From positions 1,073,501 through 1,137,500 of the forward strand of contig NZ_CP016953.1 in NCBI RefSeq assembly GCF_001708305.1: 64,000 bases of DNA, given 5' to 3'. This DNA comes from Streptococcus himalayensis. GTDB lineage: Bacteria; Bacillota; Bacilli; Lactobacillales; Streptococcaceae. The notes below the pieces were generated by a model that made no database searches, was not told where the DNA came from, and saw only the letters and a list, made by a program, of their open reading frames with translations. Each line of letters begins with the position of its first letter. Position 1 is the first letter of the stretch. Of the stretch, positions 24,825 to 34,852 are shown piece by piece. Made by a program: the position numbers and the translations under genes.

Positions 24825-25534
24825 ATGAAACCATTGATTTGATGAAGCGTCATATTTCTGTACGCCGGTTTGGGGAAAAATCAATTTCTGACGAGGAATT
24901 AAGAGAAATTTTAGAAGCAGGTCGAATGGCTTCCAGCTGGAAAAATTTTCAATCTTACTCCATCATTGTCGTACGAAGTGAGGAGAAAAAACAAGCGCTC
25001 TATGACTTGCTCCCTCAACCTGCTATTTTAGCTGCCAATGTCTTTTTACTATTTGTAGGAGATTTGAATCGTGCGGGAAAAGGTGTGAATCTTCACAGCC
25101 CAACTTTTCACCCAGAAGGGGTAGAGAATCTTTTGATTTCTTCTGTCGATGCTAGTTTGGCTGCCCAAAATACTCTGCTTGCGGCAGAGAGTTTAGGCTA
25201 TGGAGGCGTCATCATCGGTGTTCTGCGAGAAGTGGCAGAAGACTTAGCTAGGCTATTTGACTTGCCAGACTATGTTTATCCTATTTTTGGGATTGCATTG
25301 GGAGAACCAGCTCAAAGTCGGCCCCCTAAACCGCGTTTGCCCTATGACAACGTGATTTTTGAAGAGCGTTATCAAGAGCAGTCTAGAGAGGTTATCAAAG
25401 AGTATGATAAGATTCAAAAAGATTACGCTGGGGATCGAGTGACTACGACTTGGAGTGAACGCTTGGCTGATCAATTTTCCCAAGCAGAAAATCCAGTCAC
25501 TAAAGATTATTTAACAAAGAAAAAATTACTATAA
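24821..25534 (+). CDS. FMN-dependent nitroreductase (NfsA/FRP-like)
   Basis: 237 residues. FMN-binding N-terminus MKRHISVRRF, the segment GRMASSWKNFQSY, and GYGGVIIGVLR in the core match NfsA/flavin reductase-type oxidoreductases that use NAD(P)H. The C-terminal extension (RYQEQSREVIKEYDKIQKDY) is typical of this subgroup. It overlaps dnaI by 4 bp and precedes der by 9 bp, as in pneumococcus. Natural substrate unknown. Confidence 0.88.
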   Translation: MNETIDLMKRHISVRRFGEKSISDEELREILEAGRMASSWKNFQSYSIIVVRSEEKKQALYDLLPQPAILAANVFLLFVGDLNRAGKGVNLHSPTFHPEGVENLLISSVDASLAAQNTLLAAESLGYGGVIIGVLREVAEDLARLFDLPDYVYPIFGIALGEPAQSRPPKPRLPYDNVIFEERYQEQSREVIKEYDKIQKDYAGDRVTTTWSERLADQFSQAENPVTKDYLTKKKLL

Positions 25535-25543
25535 GGAGAAATT

Positions 25544-26854
25544 ATGGCTCTACCAACGATTGCCATCGTGGGACGTCCCAACGTTGGAAAATCAACCTTA
25601 TTTAATCGGATTGCTGGTGAACGCATTTCCATCGTAGAAGATGTGGAAGGTGTCACTCGTGACCGCATTTATGCAACGGCTGAATGGCTCAACCGTCATT
25701 TCAGTATCATTGACACAGGGGGAATTGATGATGTCGATGCACCCTTTATGGAGCAAATCAAGCATCAGGCAGAAATTGCCATGAGTGAGGCGGATGTCAT
25801 CGTCTTTGTTGTATCTGGAAAAGAAGGGGTGACAGATGCGGATGAATATGTTGCCAAAATCCTGTATAAGACTAATAAACCAGTTATTTTAGCAGTGAAC
25901 AAGGTTGATAACCCTGAAATGCGTAGCGACATTTATGATTTCTATGCCTTGGGCTTAGGAGATCCTTACCCAGTATCATCGGTTCATGGAATTGGAACAG
26001 GTGATATTTTGGATGCCATTGTGGAAAATCTTCCAGCAGAGCTTGAAGAAGAAAATCCAGAGATGATTAAGTTCAGCTTGATTGGGCGTCCAAATGTTGG
26101 GAAATCTAGTCTGATTAACGCTATTTTGGGAGAAGAGCGCGTGATTGCGAGTCCCGTTGCAGGTACGACTCGAGATGCGATTGATACAGTTTTTACAGAT
26201 AGCGAAGGTCAAGAATTTACCATGATTGACACAGCCGGTATGCGTAAATCTGGAAAAATCTATGAGAATACAGAGAAATACTCTGTTATGCGTGCTATGC
26301 GTGCCATTGACCGTTCTGATGTGGTCCTCATGGTCTTGAATGCTGAAGAAGGAATTCGTGAGTATGATAAGCGGATTGCTGGTTTTGCCCATGAAGCAGG
26401 AAAAGGGATTATCATCGTTGTCAATAAGTGGGATACCCTTGAAAAAGATAATAAAACCATGCAGAATTGGGAAGCAGACATCAGAGATCAGTTCCAGTAT
26501 CTCTCTTATGCACCGATTATCTTTGTGTCAGCTCTGACCAAACAACGTTTGCATAAATTGCCTGCCATGATTAAGCAAATTAGCGAAAGTCAGCAGACAC
26601 GGATTCCGTCTGCGGTCTTGAATGATGTCATCATGGATGCCATTGCCATCAATCCAACACCAACGGACAAGGGCAAACGCCTCAAGATTTTCTATGCGAC
26701 CCAAGTGGCGACCAAGCCACCGACCTTCGTCATTTTTGTTAATGAAGAAGAGCTCATGCATTTCTCTTATCTCCGTTTCCTTGAAAATCAAATCCGTAAA
26801 GCCTTCGTCTTTGAAGGCACACCCATTCATTTAATTGCCCGTAAACGCAAGTAA
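25544..26854 (+). CDS. der: Ribosome-assembly GTPase Der (EngA)
   Basis: 436 residues. Two tandem GTPase domains, each with a P-loop GRPNVGKS (residues 10-17 and about 183-190), DTGG/DTAG switches and NKVD/NKWD motifs, then a C-terminal KH-like domain. It acts in 50S subunit assembly and is essential in most bacteria. AAGGAG supports the start. Fully intact. Confidence 0.97.
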   Translation: MALPTIAIVGRPNVGKSTLFNRIAGERISIVEDVEGVTRDRIYATAEWLNRHFSIIDTGGIDDVDAPFMEQIKHQAEIAMSEADVIVFVVSGKEGVTDADEYVAKILYKTNKPVILAVNKVDNPEMRSDIYDFYALGLGDPYPVSSVHGIGTGDILDAIVENLPAELEEENPEMIKFSLIGRPNVGKSSLINAILGEERVIASPVAGTTRDAIDTVFTDSEGQEFTMIDTAGMRKSGKIYENTEKYSVMRAMRAIDRSDVVLMVLNAEEGIREYDKRIAGFAHEAGKGIIIVVNKWDTLEKDNKTMQNWEADIRDQFQYLSYAPIIFVSALTKQRLHKLPAMIKQISESQQTRIPSAVLNDVIMDAIAINPTPTDKGKRLKIFYATQVATKPPTFVIFVNEEELMHFSYLRFLENQIRKAFVFEGTPIHLIARKRK

Positions 26855-26868
26855 AAAGGAGAAGACTG

Positions 26869-27204
26869 TTGCAGTACTTGATTTTTTTCACAATCAGTTA
26901 TGGCTTTGTTCACTATGCTAAAAAATGGTTGAATTACAATGCGGCTGCTTATGCACCGTTCTCATGGCGGTATTGGCTGAGTTTACTCGCTTACCTGTAT
27001 CTTTTACTCCTTGCTTTATTATTGCTGGTTCTTCTTGCTAGTACGCTTAAGGCTCTTTTGGGAAAGATAGAAGGCATTTATCTCCTTCTTGCAGGAGTGT
27101 ATAGCGTTCTCTTGTTCCTTTATGGGAAAGTGATTGTTCTCTACTCGAAAAAAATAATTCAAGATACACGCTATTATCGTGCCGTAGAGCAAAAAAAGAA
27201 ATAG
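26869..27204 (+). CDS. Small conserved membrane protein downstream of der
   Basis: 111 residues from a TTG start, chosen because AAAAGGAG lies 7 bp before it and no ATG follows before the first helix. Two clear membrane helices (about 42-64 and 73-92) and a basic C-terminus. Transcribed with der. No named family recognised. Confidence 0.65.
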   Translation: MQYLIFFTISYGFVHYAKKWLNYNAAAYAPFSWRYWLSLLAYLYLLLLALLLLVLLASTLKALLGKIEGIYLLLAGVYSVLLFLYGKVIVLYSKKIIQDTRYYRAVEQKKK

Positions 27205-27226
27205 TGGGGATTACAATAGTATAAAA

Positions 27227-27256
27227 CCGAGGCTGAGACAAAAGTGTCCAGCCTCA
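27227..27256 (+). terminator. Terminator-like hairpin after the der operon
   Basis: GAGGCTGAGACA pairs with TGTCCAGCCTC around AAAG. The hairpin ends five bases before the IS remnant. Confidence 0.7.
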
Positions 27257-27261
27257 CTTTA

Positions 27262-27517
27262 GGCTCTATAATTTCTGTAGTGGGTAAATCCACTGTAGAG
27301 ATTATGGAGCCTTTTCAGTGTAGAAAAAAAGTTCCATATGACCTATAATGAAAAGTGAAGAAACTATCATTGTCATTAAACGAAATTCCTTTGGATTTCG
27401 GAAGATGAAAACTTCAAAAAGCGAATTTTGATTGCCATCAATATCAAAAAAGAGAAGACCAAGCTGGTCCTCTCTAGATGTTAGCTGACATCTACCCACT
27501 ACACTTGACAAAGAGCC
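27262..27517 (+). mobile_element. Internally deleted ISL3-family element (256 bp, MITE-like)
   Basis: Both ends match those of the three full copies: GGCTCTATAATTTCTGTAGT at 27262 and CTACACTTGACAAAGAGCC at the other end. Between them only the last part of the transposase survives, on the plus strand (KRILIAINIKKEKTKLVLSR, stop near 27481), after a frameshifted FGFR segment. About 1160 bp are missing. Flanks TCACTTTA and TTTCTTTA agree at 6 of 8 positions, an aged target duplication. Confidence 0.9.
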
Positions 27518-27529
27518 TTTCTTTATAGA

Positions 27530-27720
27530 TTGAACAGTTTGACGCAGTAGTTGTTGGATTTGTAAAACGTTGTTCAATCAATATTTTACAAACCCGTCAA
27601 CCTTGCAGGGGGTGGGAGTAAACGAATCAAGTGGATTCGTTTAGCCCGAACCTAAAAATAAAGGAGTGAGGTAAATCGATTTCTACGAAATAACGATTGA
27701 GTCTCACTCCCGGTTTTATC
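27530..27720 (+). repeat. Palindrome-rich intergenic repeat, copy near 27.6 kb
   Basis: Contains AACAGTTTGACGCAGTAGTT, a Cys-less non-coding block, the palindrome AACGAATCAAGTGGATTCGT and AGCCCGAACCTAAAAATAAA. Closely similar blocks lie at 42830-43215 (same strand) and 60615-60900 (opposite strand). The T-rich end near 27710 may terminate the minus-strand DUF960 gene. Confidence 0.75.
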
Positions 27721-27724
27721 GTGT

Positions 27725-28042
27725 TTACATCATAAAATACTCGTCTGAGAGCATAATCGTTTCCCGTCCTTTGTTGTCTGTCACGAAGATTTGACGGGGG
27801 TAGAAAGGATCAAAAGGATAGGTAAAATCAAAGGAGACTTGAGTATCCAAATGTTCTTCCGAAAAGCGAAAGGTGAGCTTTCCTTTATTATTCAGCAATT
27901 CAAACTGGAGGAGATGGTCCAACTCAAACACACCTTTTAAATAATTGTCAATGATGTACCAAAAGGTGTCAATAATGTCATCTGGCAGGCTAGTCACAAT
28001 ACCAAAACTAGCGTAACGTCCTTTTGTATTTGTAAATGCCAT
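27725..28042 (-). CDS. DUF960-family protein
   Basis: 105 residues starting MAFTNTKGRYASFGIVTSLP. The start at 28042 is fixed by AAAGGAGGA 6 bp upstream; a longer frame to 28099 has no ribosome site. The short soluble protein with YPFDPFYPRQIFVTDN matches the DUF960 (staygreen-like) family of Firmicutes. Function unknown. It follows the DUF402 gene on the same strand but is separated by a terminator. Confidence 0.78.
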   Translation of the reverse strand: MAFTNTKGRYASFGIVTSLPDDIIDTFWYIIDNYLKGVFELDHLLQFELLNNKGKLTFRFSEEHLDTQVSFDFTYPFDPFYPRQIFVTDNKGRETIMLSDEYFMM

Positions 28043-28106
28043 GGGTCTTCCTCCTTTTGAGATTTCTTCTATCATACAGAAAATAAAGCAAAAATGCAAG
28101 TTTTTA

Positions 28107-28136
28107 AAAAGAAAAAGACTGGGGTGTCCAGTCTTT
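28107..28136 (-). terminator. Terminator after the DUF402 gene
   Basis: On the minus strand AAAGACTGGA and CCAGTCTTT form the stem around CACC, followed by TTCTTTTT. Confidence 0.85.
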
Positions 28137-28142
28137 GCAACT

Positions 28143-28676
28143 CTACCGATTCTTCAGTTCTACATAACGTTTGTACCAAATATTCACATAGGCTTGGGAG
28201 AAGGGGCCACGTTCCTTGTTAATCCAGTCAACCAGAATCTTGACATTTTCTTTGAGAATGTAATCTAGCTCTTTGGAATAATGCATTTGTCGCTTGTGCC
28301 GCTCATACTCTTCTACATCCAATAAACGCTTTTCCCCATCTGTAAAGACCTTGACATCTAAATCATAATCAATATATTTCAAGGCTTCACTATCCATGTA
28401 GTAGGGGCTAGCCAGATTGCAGTAGTAGGAAATCCCATTATCACGAATCATCGCAATAATATTAAACCAATATTTTTTGTGAAAATACACGATAGCTGGT
28501 TCACGAGTCACCCAGCGTCTGCCATCATTTTCAGTGACCAAGGTATGGTCATTGATACCAATCAGTGCATTTTCAGTAGTTTTGAGTACCATGGTATCGC
28601 GCCAAGTTCGGTGCAGATTCCCATCATGTTTATAACTTTGAATTGTAATAAAGTCGCCCTCTTTTGGTAATTTCAT
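28143..28676 (-). CDS. DUF402 nucleoside tri-/diphosphatase (Ntdp-like)
   Basis: 177 residues, [19 protein letters not shown]…, the standard length of the UPF0374/DUF402 family. The conserved core is present ([35 protein letters not shown]). A staphylococcal relative hydrolyses nucleoside tri- and diphosphates. Single-gene unit between recX and a terminator. Start supported by a modest GGCC-AUG context only; the first in-frame ATG was used. Confidence 0.85.
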   Translation of the reverse strand: MKLPKEGDFITIQSYKHDGNLHRTWRDTMVLKTTENALIGINDHTLVTENDGRRWVTREPAIVYFHKKYWFNIIAMIRDNGISYYCNLASPYYMDSEALKYIDYDLDVKVFTDGEKRLLDVEEYERHKRQMHYSKELDYILKENVKILVDWINKERGPFSQAYVNIWYKRYVELKNR

Positions 28677-28758
28677 AGGCCATCAACTTTCTACAATTTT
28701 TAGGTTAGCTATTTTATTGTAACATATTTTTTTGAAAAGTTAAAATTTTCGATGATTT

Positions 28759-29535
28759 TTAGAAATATTCTCTGAGAGCGCTTGAAATGTCGGAAAAATC
28801 ATAGCCTTTTCGAGCGAGGGTTTGGGTAAGTCGCTGTTTGAGTTCATAGCCCTCATATTTTCGAGCATATTTTCGATACTGCTTGTCTAATTCTTGATAG
28901 AGGAGCTCCATCGTTAACTCTTGGTCAGGCTCAATCTCGAGTTCTTCATAGGCCTGTTTAGCTTCTGAATAGGAAAATCCTTTGTTCATTAGTGATTGTA
29001 AAATCTTATCTTTTAAGGATTTTGGGGGCAATTTTGTTCGATATTTTCTCAGCAGTTTTTCGGCTACTTTCTCGGCAACGTTCGAAAAATCAAATTCCTC
29101 TAAGACACGATCGAGAAGGTGTTTTTCAATCCCTTTTTGTTGCAAGTTTTGCCGAAGGGCATAAGCTCCCTTGTTCCCATTTCGAAGATTGCTCTCAGCA
29201 TAAGAACGAGCGTACTGTTCATCATTGAGCCAATTTTGTTCTGTAAGATTTTCAAGGATTTGTGGAATAATCTTCTCGTCAATCTCATGCTGGCAGAGAT
29301 AGGTTCTAACTTCTTTAGTTGTGCGAGGTTTGAAGGAAAGATAGTAGAGTGCTAGATTTTTTCCATAGGAAAATTGGGCAAATGTCTGGATTTCTTCGAG
29401 TTCCGTTTCGTTAATTTCCTTGCCTTTTGAGAGGAAAAACCGAACGATAGTATCTTCGGTAATATATAATTTAGTATCTTGATCCAGTTCTAGCAAGTAC
29501 AGACGTTTTTTCTTTTCAATTTTTGTGATTTTCAT
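28759..29535 (-). CDS. recX: Recombination regulator RecX
   Basis: 258 residues with three RecX helical repeats ([20 protein letters not shown], then [14 protein letters not shown] and [12 protein letters not shown]). RecX modulates RecA filaments. Length is normal for streptococci. It is divergent from rlmCD, with only 36 bp between starts. Confidence 0.93.
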   Translation of the reverse strand: MKITKIEKKKRLYLLELDQDTKLYITEDTIVRFFLSKGKEINETELEEIQTFAQFSYGKNLALYYLSFKPRTTKEVRTYLCQHEIDEKIIPQILENLTEQNWLNDEQYARSYAESNLRNGNKGAYALRQNLQQKGIEKHLLDRVLEEFDFSNVAEKVAEKLLRKYRTKLPPKSLKDKILQSLMNKGFSYSEAKQAYEELEIEPDQELTMELLYQELDKQYRKYARKYEGYELKQRLTQTLARKGYDFSDISSALREYF

Positions 29536-29559
29536 ATCCCTATCTTACCATAAATCTTG

Positions 29560-29565
29560 TATAAT
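29560..29565 (+). promoter_or_regulatory. -10 element of rlmCD implying a leaderless mRNA
   Basis: TATAAT ends 6 nt before the ATG at 29572, so a start site 7 nt downstream would fall on the A of the start codon. No Shine-Dalgarno sequence is present. Confidence 0.55.
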
Positions 29566-29571
29566 AGAATT

Positions 29572-30924
29572 ATGAACTTACATGTAAAACAAAAAATTCC
29601 TTTAAAAATCAAAAAAATGGGCATCAATGGAGAAGGGATTGGGTTTTATAAACGAACCCTAGTCTTTGTGCCCGGTGCTTTAAAAGGAGAAGATATTTAT
29701 TGCCAAATCACAGCTGTGAAGCGTAATTTTGCGGAAGCAAAGCTCCTTTCCGTTCATAAAGAATCAAAATTTCGTGTGACACCTGCCTGTGATATCTATG
29801 AAGCCTGTGGTGGTTGTCAAATCATGCATTTGCAGTACAACAAGCAATTGGAATTTAAGGAAGACTTGCTTCGTCAAGCCTTGAAAAAATTTGTTCCCAG
29901 AGGTTATGAATCCTACGATATAAGACCAACGATTGGGATGGAAGAGCCTCAGTATTATCGGGCAAAGTTGCAGTTTCAAACTCGGAAAATCAAGGGCGAA
30001 GTTAAGACAGGGCTCTATGCGGAGAATTCCCATTATCTGGTATCTCTGAAAAACTGTCTAGTCCAAGACAAAACAACGCAAGCGATTGTAAATAAGGTTG
30101 CGGTGCTCTTGGGGAAATACCAGTTGCCAATTTATGACGAGCGAAAGATTGCGGGTGTACGGACGGTGATGGTGCGTCGAAGTCGCAAGACTGGCCAAGT
30201 CCAGATGATTTTTGTGACTAGCAAATCCTTGAATTTTAACTCCTTGGTGCAAGATTTGGTACGGGATTTTCCAGAGATTGTGACGATAGCAGTTAATCTT
30301 CAGACTTCTAAAACCAGTGAAATTTATGGAGAAAAAACGGAGATTATCTGGGGGCAGGAGAGCATCCGTGAGAGTGTCTTGGATTATGAATTTGCTCTCT
30401 CCCCACGCGCTTTTTATCAGCTCAATCCAGAACAGACAGAGGTCCTTTATGGAGAGGCAGTTAAGGCCTTGGACGTTCATCCAGAGGATCATTTGATTGA
30501 TGCTTACTGCGGAGTGGGGACGATTGGCTTTGCCTTTGCACGCCAAGTGAAGAGTCTACGCGGGATGGATATTATACCAGAAGCGATAGCGGATGCGAAG
30601 CAGAATGCCAAGCGTTTAGGCTTGAGTAATACTTATTATGAAGCCGGATTAGCAGAGGAGATTATCCCTCGTTGGTATAAAGAGGGATACCGAGCAGATG
30701 CTCTAATTGTCGATCCTCCACGTACAGGTTTGGATGATCGTTTGTTAGAGACTATTTTAAAATACGCCCCTAAAAAGATGGTTTATGTCTCGTGCAATGT
30801 CTCGACCTTGGCACGTGATTTAGCGCGTCTGACTAAGGTCTATGAAGTGAATTATATCCAGTCTGTGGATATGTTCCCCCATACCGCAAGGACCGAGGCT
30901 GTGGTGAAACTGTCCAAACGATAG
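29572..30924 (+). CDS. rlmCD: 23S rRNA (uracil-5-)-methyltransferase RlmCD
   Basis: 450 residues. N-terminal TRAM domain ([15 protein letters not shown]…), an iron-sulfur Cys cluster ([15 protein letters not shown]), and a SAM methyltransferase domain ([14 protein letters not shown]) with the catalytic Cys in [13 protein letters not shown]. In pneumococcus the RumA-type RlmCD methylates U747 and U1939. A TTG 15 bp upstream extends the frame, but it would overlap the -10 box; I chose the ATG at 29572. Confidence 0.93.
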   Translation: MNLHVKQKIPLKIKKMGINGEGIGFYKRTLVFVPGALKGEDIYCQITAVKRNFAEAKLLSVHKESKFRVTPACDIYEACGGCQIMHLQYNKQLEFKEDLLRQALKKFVPRGYESYDIRPTIGMEEPQYYRAKLQFQTRKIKGEVKTGLYAENSHYLVSLKNCLVQDKTTQAIVNKVAVLLGKYQLPIYDERKIAGVRTVMVRRSRKTGQVQMIFVTSKSLNFNSLVQDLVRDFPEIVTIAVNLQTSKTSEIYGEKTEIIWGQESIRESVLDYEFALSPRAFYQLNPEQTEVLYGEAVKALDVHPEDHLIDAYCGVGTIGFAFARQVKSLRGMDIIPEAIADAKQNAKRLGLSNTYYEAGLAEEIIPRWYKEGYRADALIVDPPRTGLDDRLLETILKYAPKKMVYVSCNVSTLARDLARLTKVYEVNYIQSVDMFPHTARTEAVVKLSKR

Positions 30925-30995
30925 GCAAACCACCTATCGCGATTGATTTAGAGTAAATGGAATGAGTTTTGCTATTTCTGAGAGAACCTGTAAGC

Positions 30996-31033
30996 TCCCT
31001 CACTCGACTGTCAAAGTTGATGAGGGATTTTTT
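30996..31033 (+). terminator. Terminator after rlmCD
   Basis: TCCCTCA (30996-31002) and TGAGGGA (31021-31027) plus six Ts. Confidence 0.85.
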
Positions 31034-31132
31034 ATAAATATAGGTATAGTTTGAACCTATAGCTAGCTCTTAAAAAGAAGATAGGACATCCCCTTGATAA
31101 GATGGTACAATAGTAGCAAGGAGGGAGTTACG

Positions 31133-32227
31133 ATGTGCGATTCATTACAGTTAGAGACAATTTTAGCCCAAGCAGGGATTCGAGCCGATAAGGAAACGGG
31201 AGCTTTGACGACGCCCTTGCATTTTTCGACCACCTATCAACATCCAGAATTTGGCAAATCAACAGGATATGACTATACTCGGACAAAAAATCCAACGAGG
31301 GCTAGTTTAGAGAAGACTTTGGCAGCGATTGAAGGGGCAGACTATGCTCTCGCGACGAGTTCAGGGATGAGTGCGATTGTTCTTGCCTTTAGTGTTTTTC
31401 CAGTGGGAAGCAAGGTCCTTGCCGTAAGAGATTTGTACGGCGGTAGTTTTCGGTGGTTTTACCAAGCAGAACAAGAAGGGCGTTTTCAGTTCATATATGC
31501 CAATTCTGAAGAGGAACTGCAGAGCTATTTGACAGAAGAGATCGATGTGGTCTATATCGAAACGCCTACTAATCCGCTCATGGTTGAGTTTGATCTTAAA
31601 AAGATTGCTGAATTGGCTCATGCTAAGGGAGCAAGAGTGGTGGTAGATAATACTTTCTACAGCCCTATTTACCAACAACCTCTAAAAGAAGGGGCGGATC
31701 TTGTCCTTCATTCTGCAACCAAGTATCTATCAGGTCACAATGATGTCCTAGCTGGAGCTATTATGACCAATTCCTTAGAAATCTATGAGCAACTCTTTTA
31801 CAATCTCAATACGACAGGTGCTGTTTTGTCTCCTTTTGATAGTTATCTGCTGTTAAGAGGGCTCAAGACCTTGGCCTTACGCATGGAGCGAGCGACGGAA
31901 AATGCCCAAAAAGTTGTTGCATTTCTTTGCACCCATCCTGCTGTCAAAGAAGTCTTGTATCCAGGAACAGGAGGGATGATTTCTTTTAAAATCAAGGATG
32001 AGACGCGAATCCCTAACTTTTTAAATGCGATTCAAGTCTTTACCTTTGCAGAGAGTTTGGGAGGTGTGGAAAGTCTTATCACCTATCCAACGACTCAGAC
32101 CCATGCTGACATTCCAGCAGAAGTTCGTCATTCTTACGGATTGACGGATGATCTTTTACGATTATCAATTGGCATTGAAGCAAGCCAAGATTTGATTGAT
32201 GATTTAGCACAAGCATTGGAGAAATAA
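31133..32227 (+). CDS. metB: Trans-sulfuration PLP enzyme (cystathionine gamma-synthase/lyase family)
   Basis: 364 residues from the ATG behind AAGGAGGG (31133; an upstream start at 31094 lacks a site). PLP Lys lies in HSATKYLSGHND and the cofactor-binding segment in ATSSGMSAI. It interconverts homoserine esters, cysteine and cystathionine in methionine/cysteine metabolism. Whether it acts as a gamma-synthase or a lyase cannot be read from sequence. The PatB-type gene begins at the next base, forming the pneumococcal-type pair. Confidence 0.88.
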   Translation: MCDSLQLETILAQAGIRADKETGALTTPLHFSTTYQHPEFGKSTGYDYTRTKNPTRASLEKTLAAIEGADYALATSSGMSAIVLAFSVFPVGSKVLAVRDLYGGSFRWFYQAEQEGRFQFIYANSEEELQSYLTEEIDVVYIETPTNPLMVEFDLKKIAELAHAKGARVVVDNTFYSPIYQQPLKEGADLVLHSATKYLSGHNDVLAGAIMTNSLEIYEQLFYNLNTTGAVLSPFDSYLLLRGLKTLALRMERATENAQKVVAFLCTHPAVKEVLYPGTGGMISFKIKDETRIPNFLNAIQVFTFAESLGGVESLITYPTTQTHADIPAEVRHSYGLTDDLLRLSIGIEASQDLIDDLAQALEK

Positions 32228-33409
32228 ATGACGGATTACAATTTTACAAGTGCCCCAAATCGCCTGAACCATCATACGTATAAATGGAAAGAAACGGAAG
32301 AAAATCCTGAAATATTGCCTGCATGGATTGCGGATATGGATTTTGAGGTCTTGCCAGAAATCAGGCAGGCAATTTATGAGTACGCCGATCAGTTGATTTA
32401 TGGCTATACCTACGCTAGTGATGGCTTGTATCAGGCTGTTTTAGAATGGGAGAAAAACCAACATGGCTATGTATTTGACAGGGAAGCCTTGGTATTCATC
32501 GAAGGAGTGGTACCAGCGATTTCCGTTGCTATTCAAGCCCTGACCCAAGAAGGGGACGCCGTTCTCATCAATACGCCTGTCTATCTCCCTTTTGCTCGTA
32601 GTATCAAGCTAAATCAGCGTCAATTGGTGACCAATTCTTTGAAAGAGCAAGATGGGATTTTTCAGATTGATTTTGAGCAGCTGGAGAAGGAACTGGTTGA
32701 AAAAGAGGTCAAGCTCTATATTCTTTGCAATCCTCACAATCCTGGTGGACGTGTGTGGGAAAAAGAAGTTCTAAAGAAAATTGGGAAACTCTGCCAAAAA
32801 CACGGTGTTCTTCTGGTTTCAGATGAGATTCACCAAGATTTGACGCTCTTTGGTTATCGCCATACCTCCTTTAATACAGTGGACCCAAGTTTTAAAGACT
32901 TTGCCTTGATTTTGTCGAGTGCGACCAAGACCTTTAATATCGCTGGCACTAAAAATTCTTACGCCGTGATTGAAAATCCGTGTTTGCGAAAAGCCTTCCA
33001 GCAGCAACAGTTAAGAAATAACCAACATGAGGTGTCAGGTCTGGGCTATATTGCGACCGAAACTGCTTATCGCTACGGTCTTCCTTGGCTAACCGCCCTC
33101 AAGGATGTCCTTGAGCAGAATATCAATTTCGCAGTAGATTATTTCGCACAACATGCCCCAAAATTAAAGGTCATGAAGCCACAAGGCACCTATCTGATTT
33201 GGTTGGATTTTAGTGCCTATGAGATGAGCGATGAGGAATTGCACCAAGGGCTGCATGATGTAGCCAAGGTCATTCTCAATCGCGGAAGAGATTTTGGGAA
33301 GGAAGGGAGCTGTCATGCCCGTTTGAATGTAGCAGCACCAGAACCGCTGGTTCAAGAAATCTGCCAACGGATTGCCCAGTTTTTGGAGAGCAAAAGCCAG
33401 TGCTTGTGA
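32228..33409 (+). CDS. patB: MalY/PatB-type PLP C-S beta-lyase
   Basis: 393 residues. Fold type I aminotransferase with PLP Lys in SSATKTFNIAGTKNSY, and the conserved CNPHNPGGRVW and SDEIHQDL segments. MalY/PatB members split cystathionine to homocysteine, or release H2S from cysteine. No gap from the preceding gene (TAA ATG), so the two are translated together. Complete. Confidence 0.9.
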   Translation: MTDYNFTSAPNRLNHHTYKWKETEENPEILPAWIADMDFEVLPEIRQAIYEYADQLIYGYTYASDGLYQAVLEWEKNQHGYVFDREALVFIEGVVPAISVAIQALTQEGDAVLINTPVYLPFARSIKLNQRQLVTNSLKEQDGIFQIDFEQLEKELVEKEVKLYILCNPHNPGGRVWEKEVLKKIGKLCQKHGVLLVSDEIHQDLTLFGYRHTSFNTVDPSFKDFALILSSATKTFNIAGTKNSYAVIENPCLRKAFQQQQLRNNQHEVSGLGYIATETAYRYGLPWLTALKDVLEQNINFAVDYFAQHAPKLKVMKPQGTYLIWLDFSAYEMSDEELHQGLHDVAKVILNRGRDFGKEGSCHARLNVAAPEPLVQEICQRIAQFLESKSQCL

Positions 33410-33599
33410 GAAAGGAGTGCCTTACTTTTTTGAAAAATCTGTAAAGAGAGGGATTTGTAGCCTGGGATAATAACTCCACTGTCTGAAAAGAATAGAGCAC
33501 GTAGAGGTGAAAAGCTTACCAGGTGAGGTAACATGATTGGGCACCTAAAAACGGATCGTTATTCAGACAGGGCGGATAGAAAACAAAGAACTAAAAGAG

Positions 33600-33700
33600 C
33601 TTTGTCATACTCTATAAAAATCAACATTTGACTAGGTTCCACAATTAAGAGTTGTGGAAGGTGATAGACAAAACTAGCGTAGCCTGGCCCTAAAAAACTC
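33600..33700 (+). repeat. Intergenic palindromic repeat, copy in the patB to 33.8 kb gap
   Basis: AAAAATCAACATTTGACTAG, then TTCCACAATTAAGAGTTGTGG (palindrome) and AGACAAAACTAGCGTAG. Inverted copies lie at about 43240-43335 and 58195-58290. The rest of 33410-33780 shows no gene. Confidence 0.7.
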
Positions 33701-33783
33701 AGGTAGAACTAGAGTTCAGTAGATGAGCTAACAACATTAGATTTTTTGTTGATGAGTATAAGCTATCGATTTTCCTCCTTTTG

Positions 33784-33792
33784 TGCTATACT
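33784..33792 (+). promoter_or_regulatory. Extended -10 with leaderless geometry
   Basis: TGC-TATACT at 33784-33792 ends 6 nt before the ATG at 33799. Confidence 0.6.
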
Positions 33793-33798
33793 AAAGAC

Positions 33799-34785
33799 AT
33801 GAAAGAAAAAAAGAAATCTTGGAGCCTATTTTGGCTCCTTTTTGGAATTGGTTTTCTGGTGTGGGCTTATCTATTCTATCAAGATGTTCAGCTTTTTCAC
33901 CATCCGGAGCAACGGTTTTCAGCAGAGATTGTTGCCTTAGAGGAGAAGATAGAGCTGACAAATCAGGGAAAACGTCTATTTTACAAAACTAATCCACAGT
34001 TAGAGCCAGCAGAAGTCTTTTACCAATCAGCTCCCAAACAAAGGGAACGAATGCTAGTTTGGGGTTATTACCTTTCTGGTCTAGATGAAATTCATATTTT
34101 AGCCAACCAGAAGCCAGAATTATCAGGAATTGAGGAGGTCACAGCTGCTCATGAACTCTTACATGCTGTGTGGGCAAGGCTGTCTGATGAAGAAAAGGAG
34201 CGATTAGGCAAAGAATTGCGGATGGTTTATGAACAAGTCAAAACAGCGTCTTTGGAAGAGCGAATGGCTCTCTATGAGGAAGAAGAACCGGGTCAATTTG
34301 AAAATGAATTACATTCCATCTTGGGGACGGAGTATGGTGAACTATCTCCTCCTTTAGAGGAGCACTATGCCCTGTATTTTCGAAATCGACCAGCTCTTGT
34401 AGCCTTCAGACAGCAGTATGGTGCGACTTTTGAAGCCATGGAGCAGCAAATTCAGCAATTGCAGCTAGATATTCAGCAACTGAAGGCTGACATTGATACC
34501 GCGCAAGCCAGTTATGAAACGAAAAAAGAGGAGCTAGATGCAGCTATCGCCCAATTCAATCAGCGGGCAGCTAGCGGTGGATTTACGAGCCAAACTGAAT
34601 TTCAAGCTGAGCGTAGTTATCTTTTCAGCCAGCAAGAGATAGTTGAAGCAGAAGGCAATACCATCAATCAATGGATTGAGGACTATAATGCAAAAGTATC
34701 AGCGTTAAATACCTTATCCCAGAAAAATCAGGAATTTTATCAAAGTATTCGAGAGCCAGAGAAGATTTTGTCCTCTGACTCATAA
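33799..34785 (+). CDS. Membrane-anchored protein with HExxH motif and coiled coil
   Basis: 328 residues starting MKEKKKSWSLFWLL. One N-terminal membrane helix (about 8-27). An exported domain carries AAHELLHAVW (about residue 118), a zinc-metallopeptidase-type HExxH. A coiled coil of about 60 residues rich in Gln follows (MEQQIQQLQLDIQQLKADID), then an Asn/Gln-rich end. The frame extends to a TTG at 33781, but that overlaps the -10 box. Conserved in streptococci as a hypothetical; peptidase activity is inferred from the motif alone. Confidence 0.75.
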   Translation: MKEKKKSWSLFWLLFGIGFLVWAYLFYQDVQLFHHPEQRFSAEIVALEEKIELTNQGKRLFYKTNPQLEPAEVFYQSAPKQRERMLVWGYYLSGLDEIHILANQKPELSGIEEVTAAHELLHAVWARLSDEEKERLGKELRMVYEQVKTASLEERMALYEEEEPGQFENELHSILGTEYGELSPPLEEHYALYFRNRPALVAFRQQYGATFEAMEQQIQQLQLDIQQLKADIDTAQASYETKKEELDAAIAQFNQRAASGGFTSQTEFQAERSYLFSQQEIVEAEGNTINQWIEDYNAKVSALNTLSQKNQEFYQSIREPEKILSSDS

Positions 34786-34852
34786 AATTTTTGTCTTTTA
34801 AGGTCAAATATATTATAATAAAGCGAATAAAAAGAAAGAAGGTCATTCCAAC

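Noticed and set aside
27302..27577. 91-codon minus-strand ORF over the ISL3 remnant
   Set aside because: Runs through the IS end and a repeat; the plus strand carries the true transposase relic.
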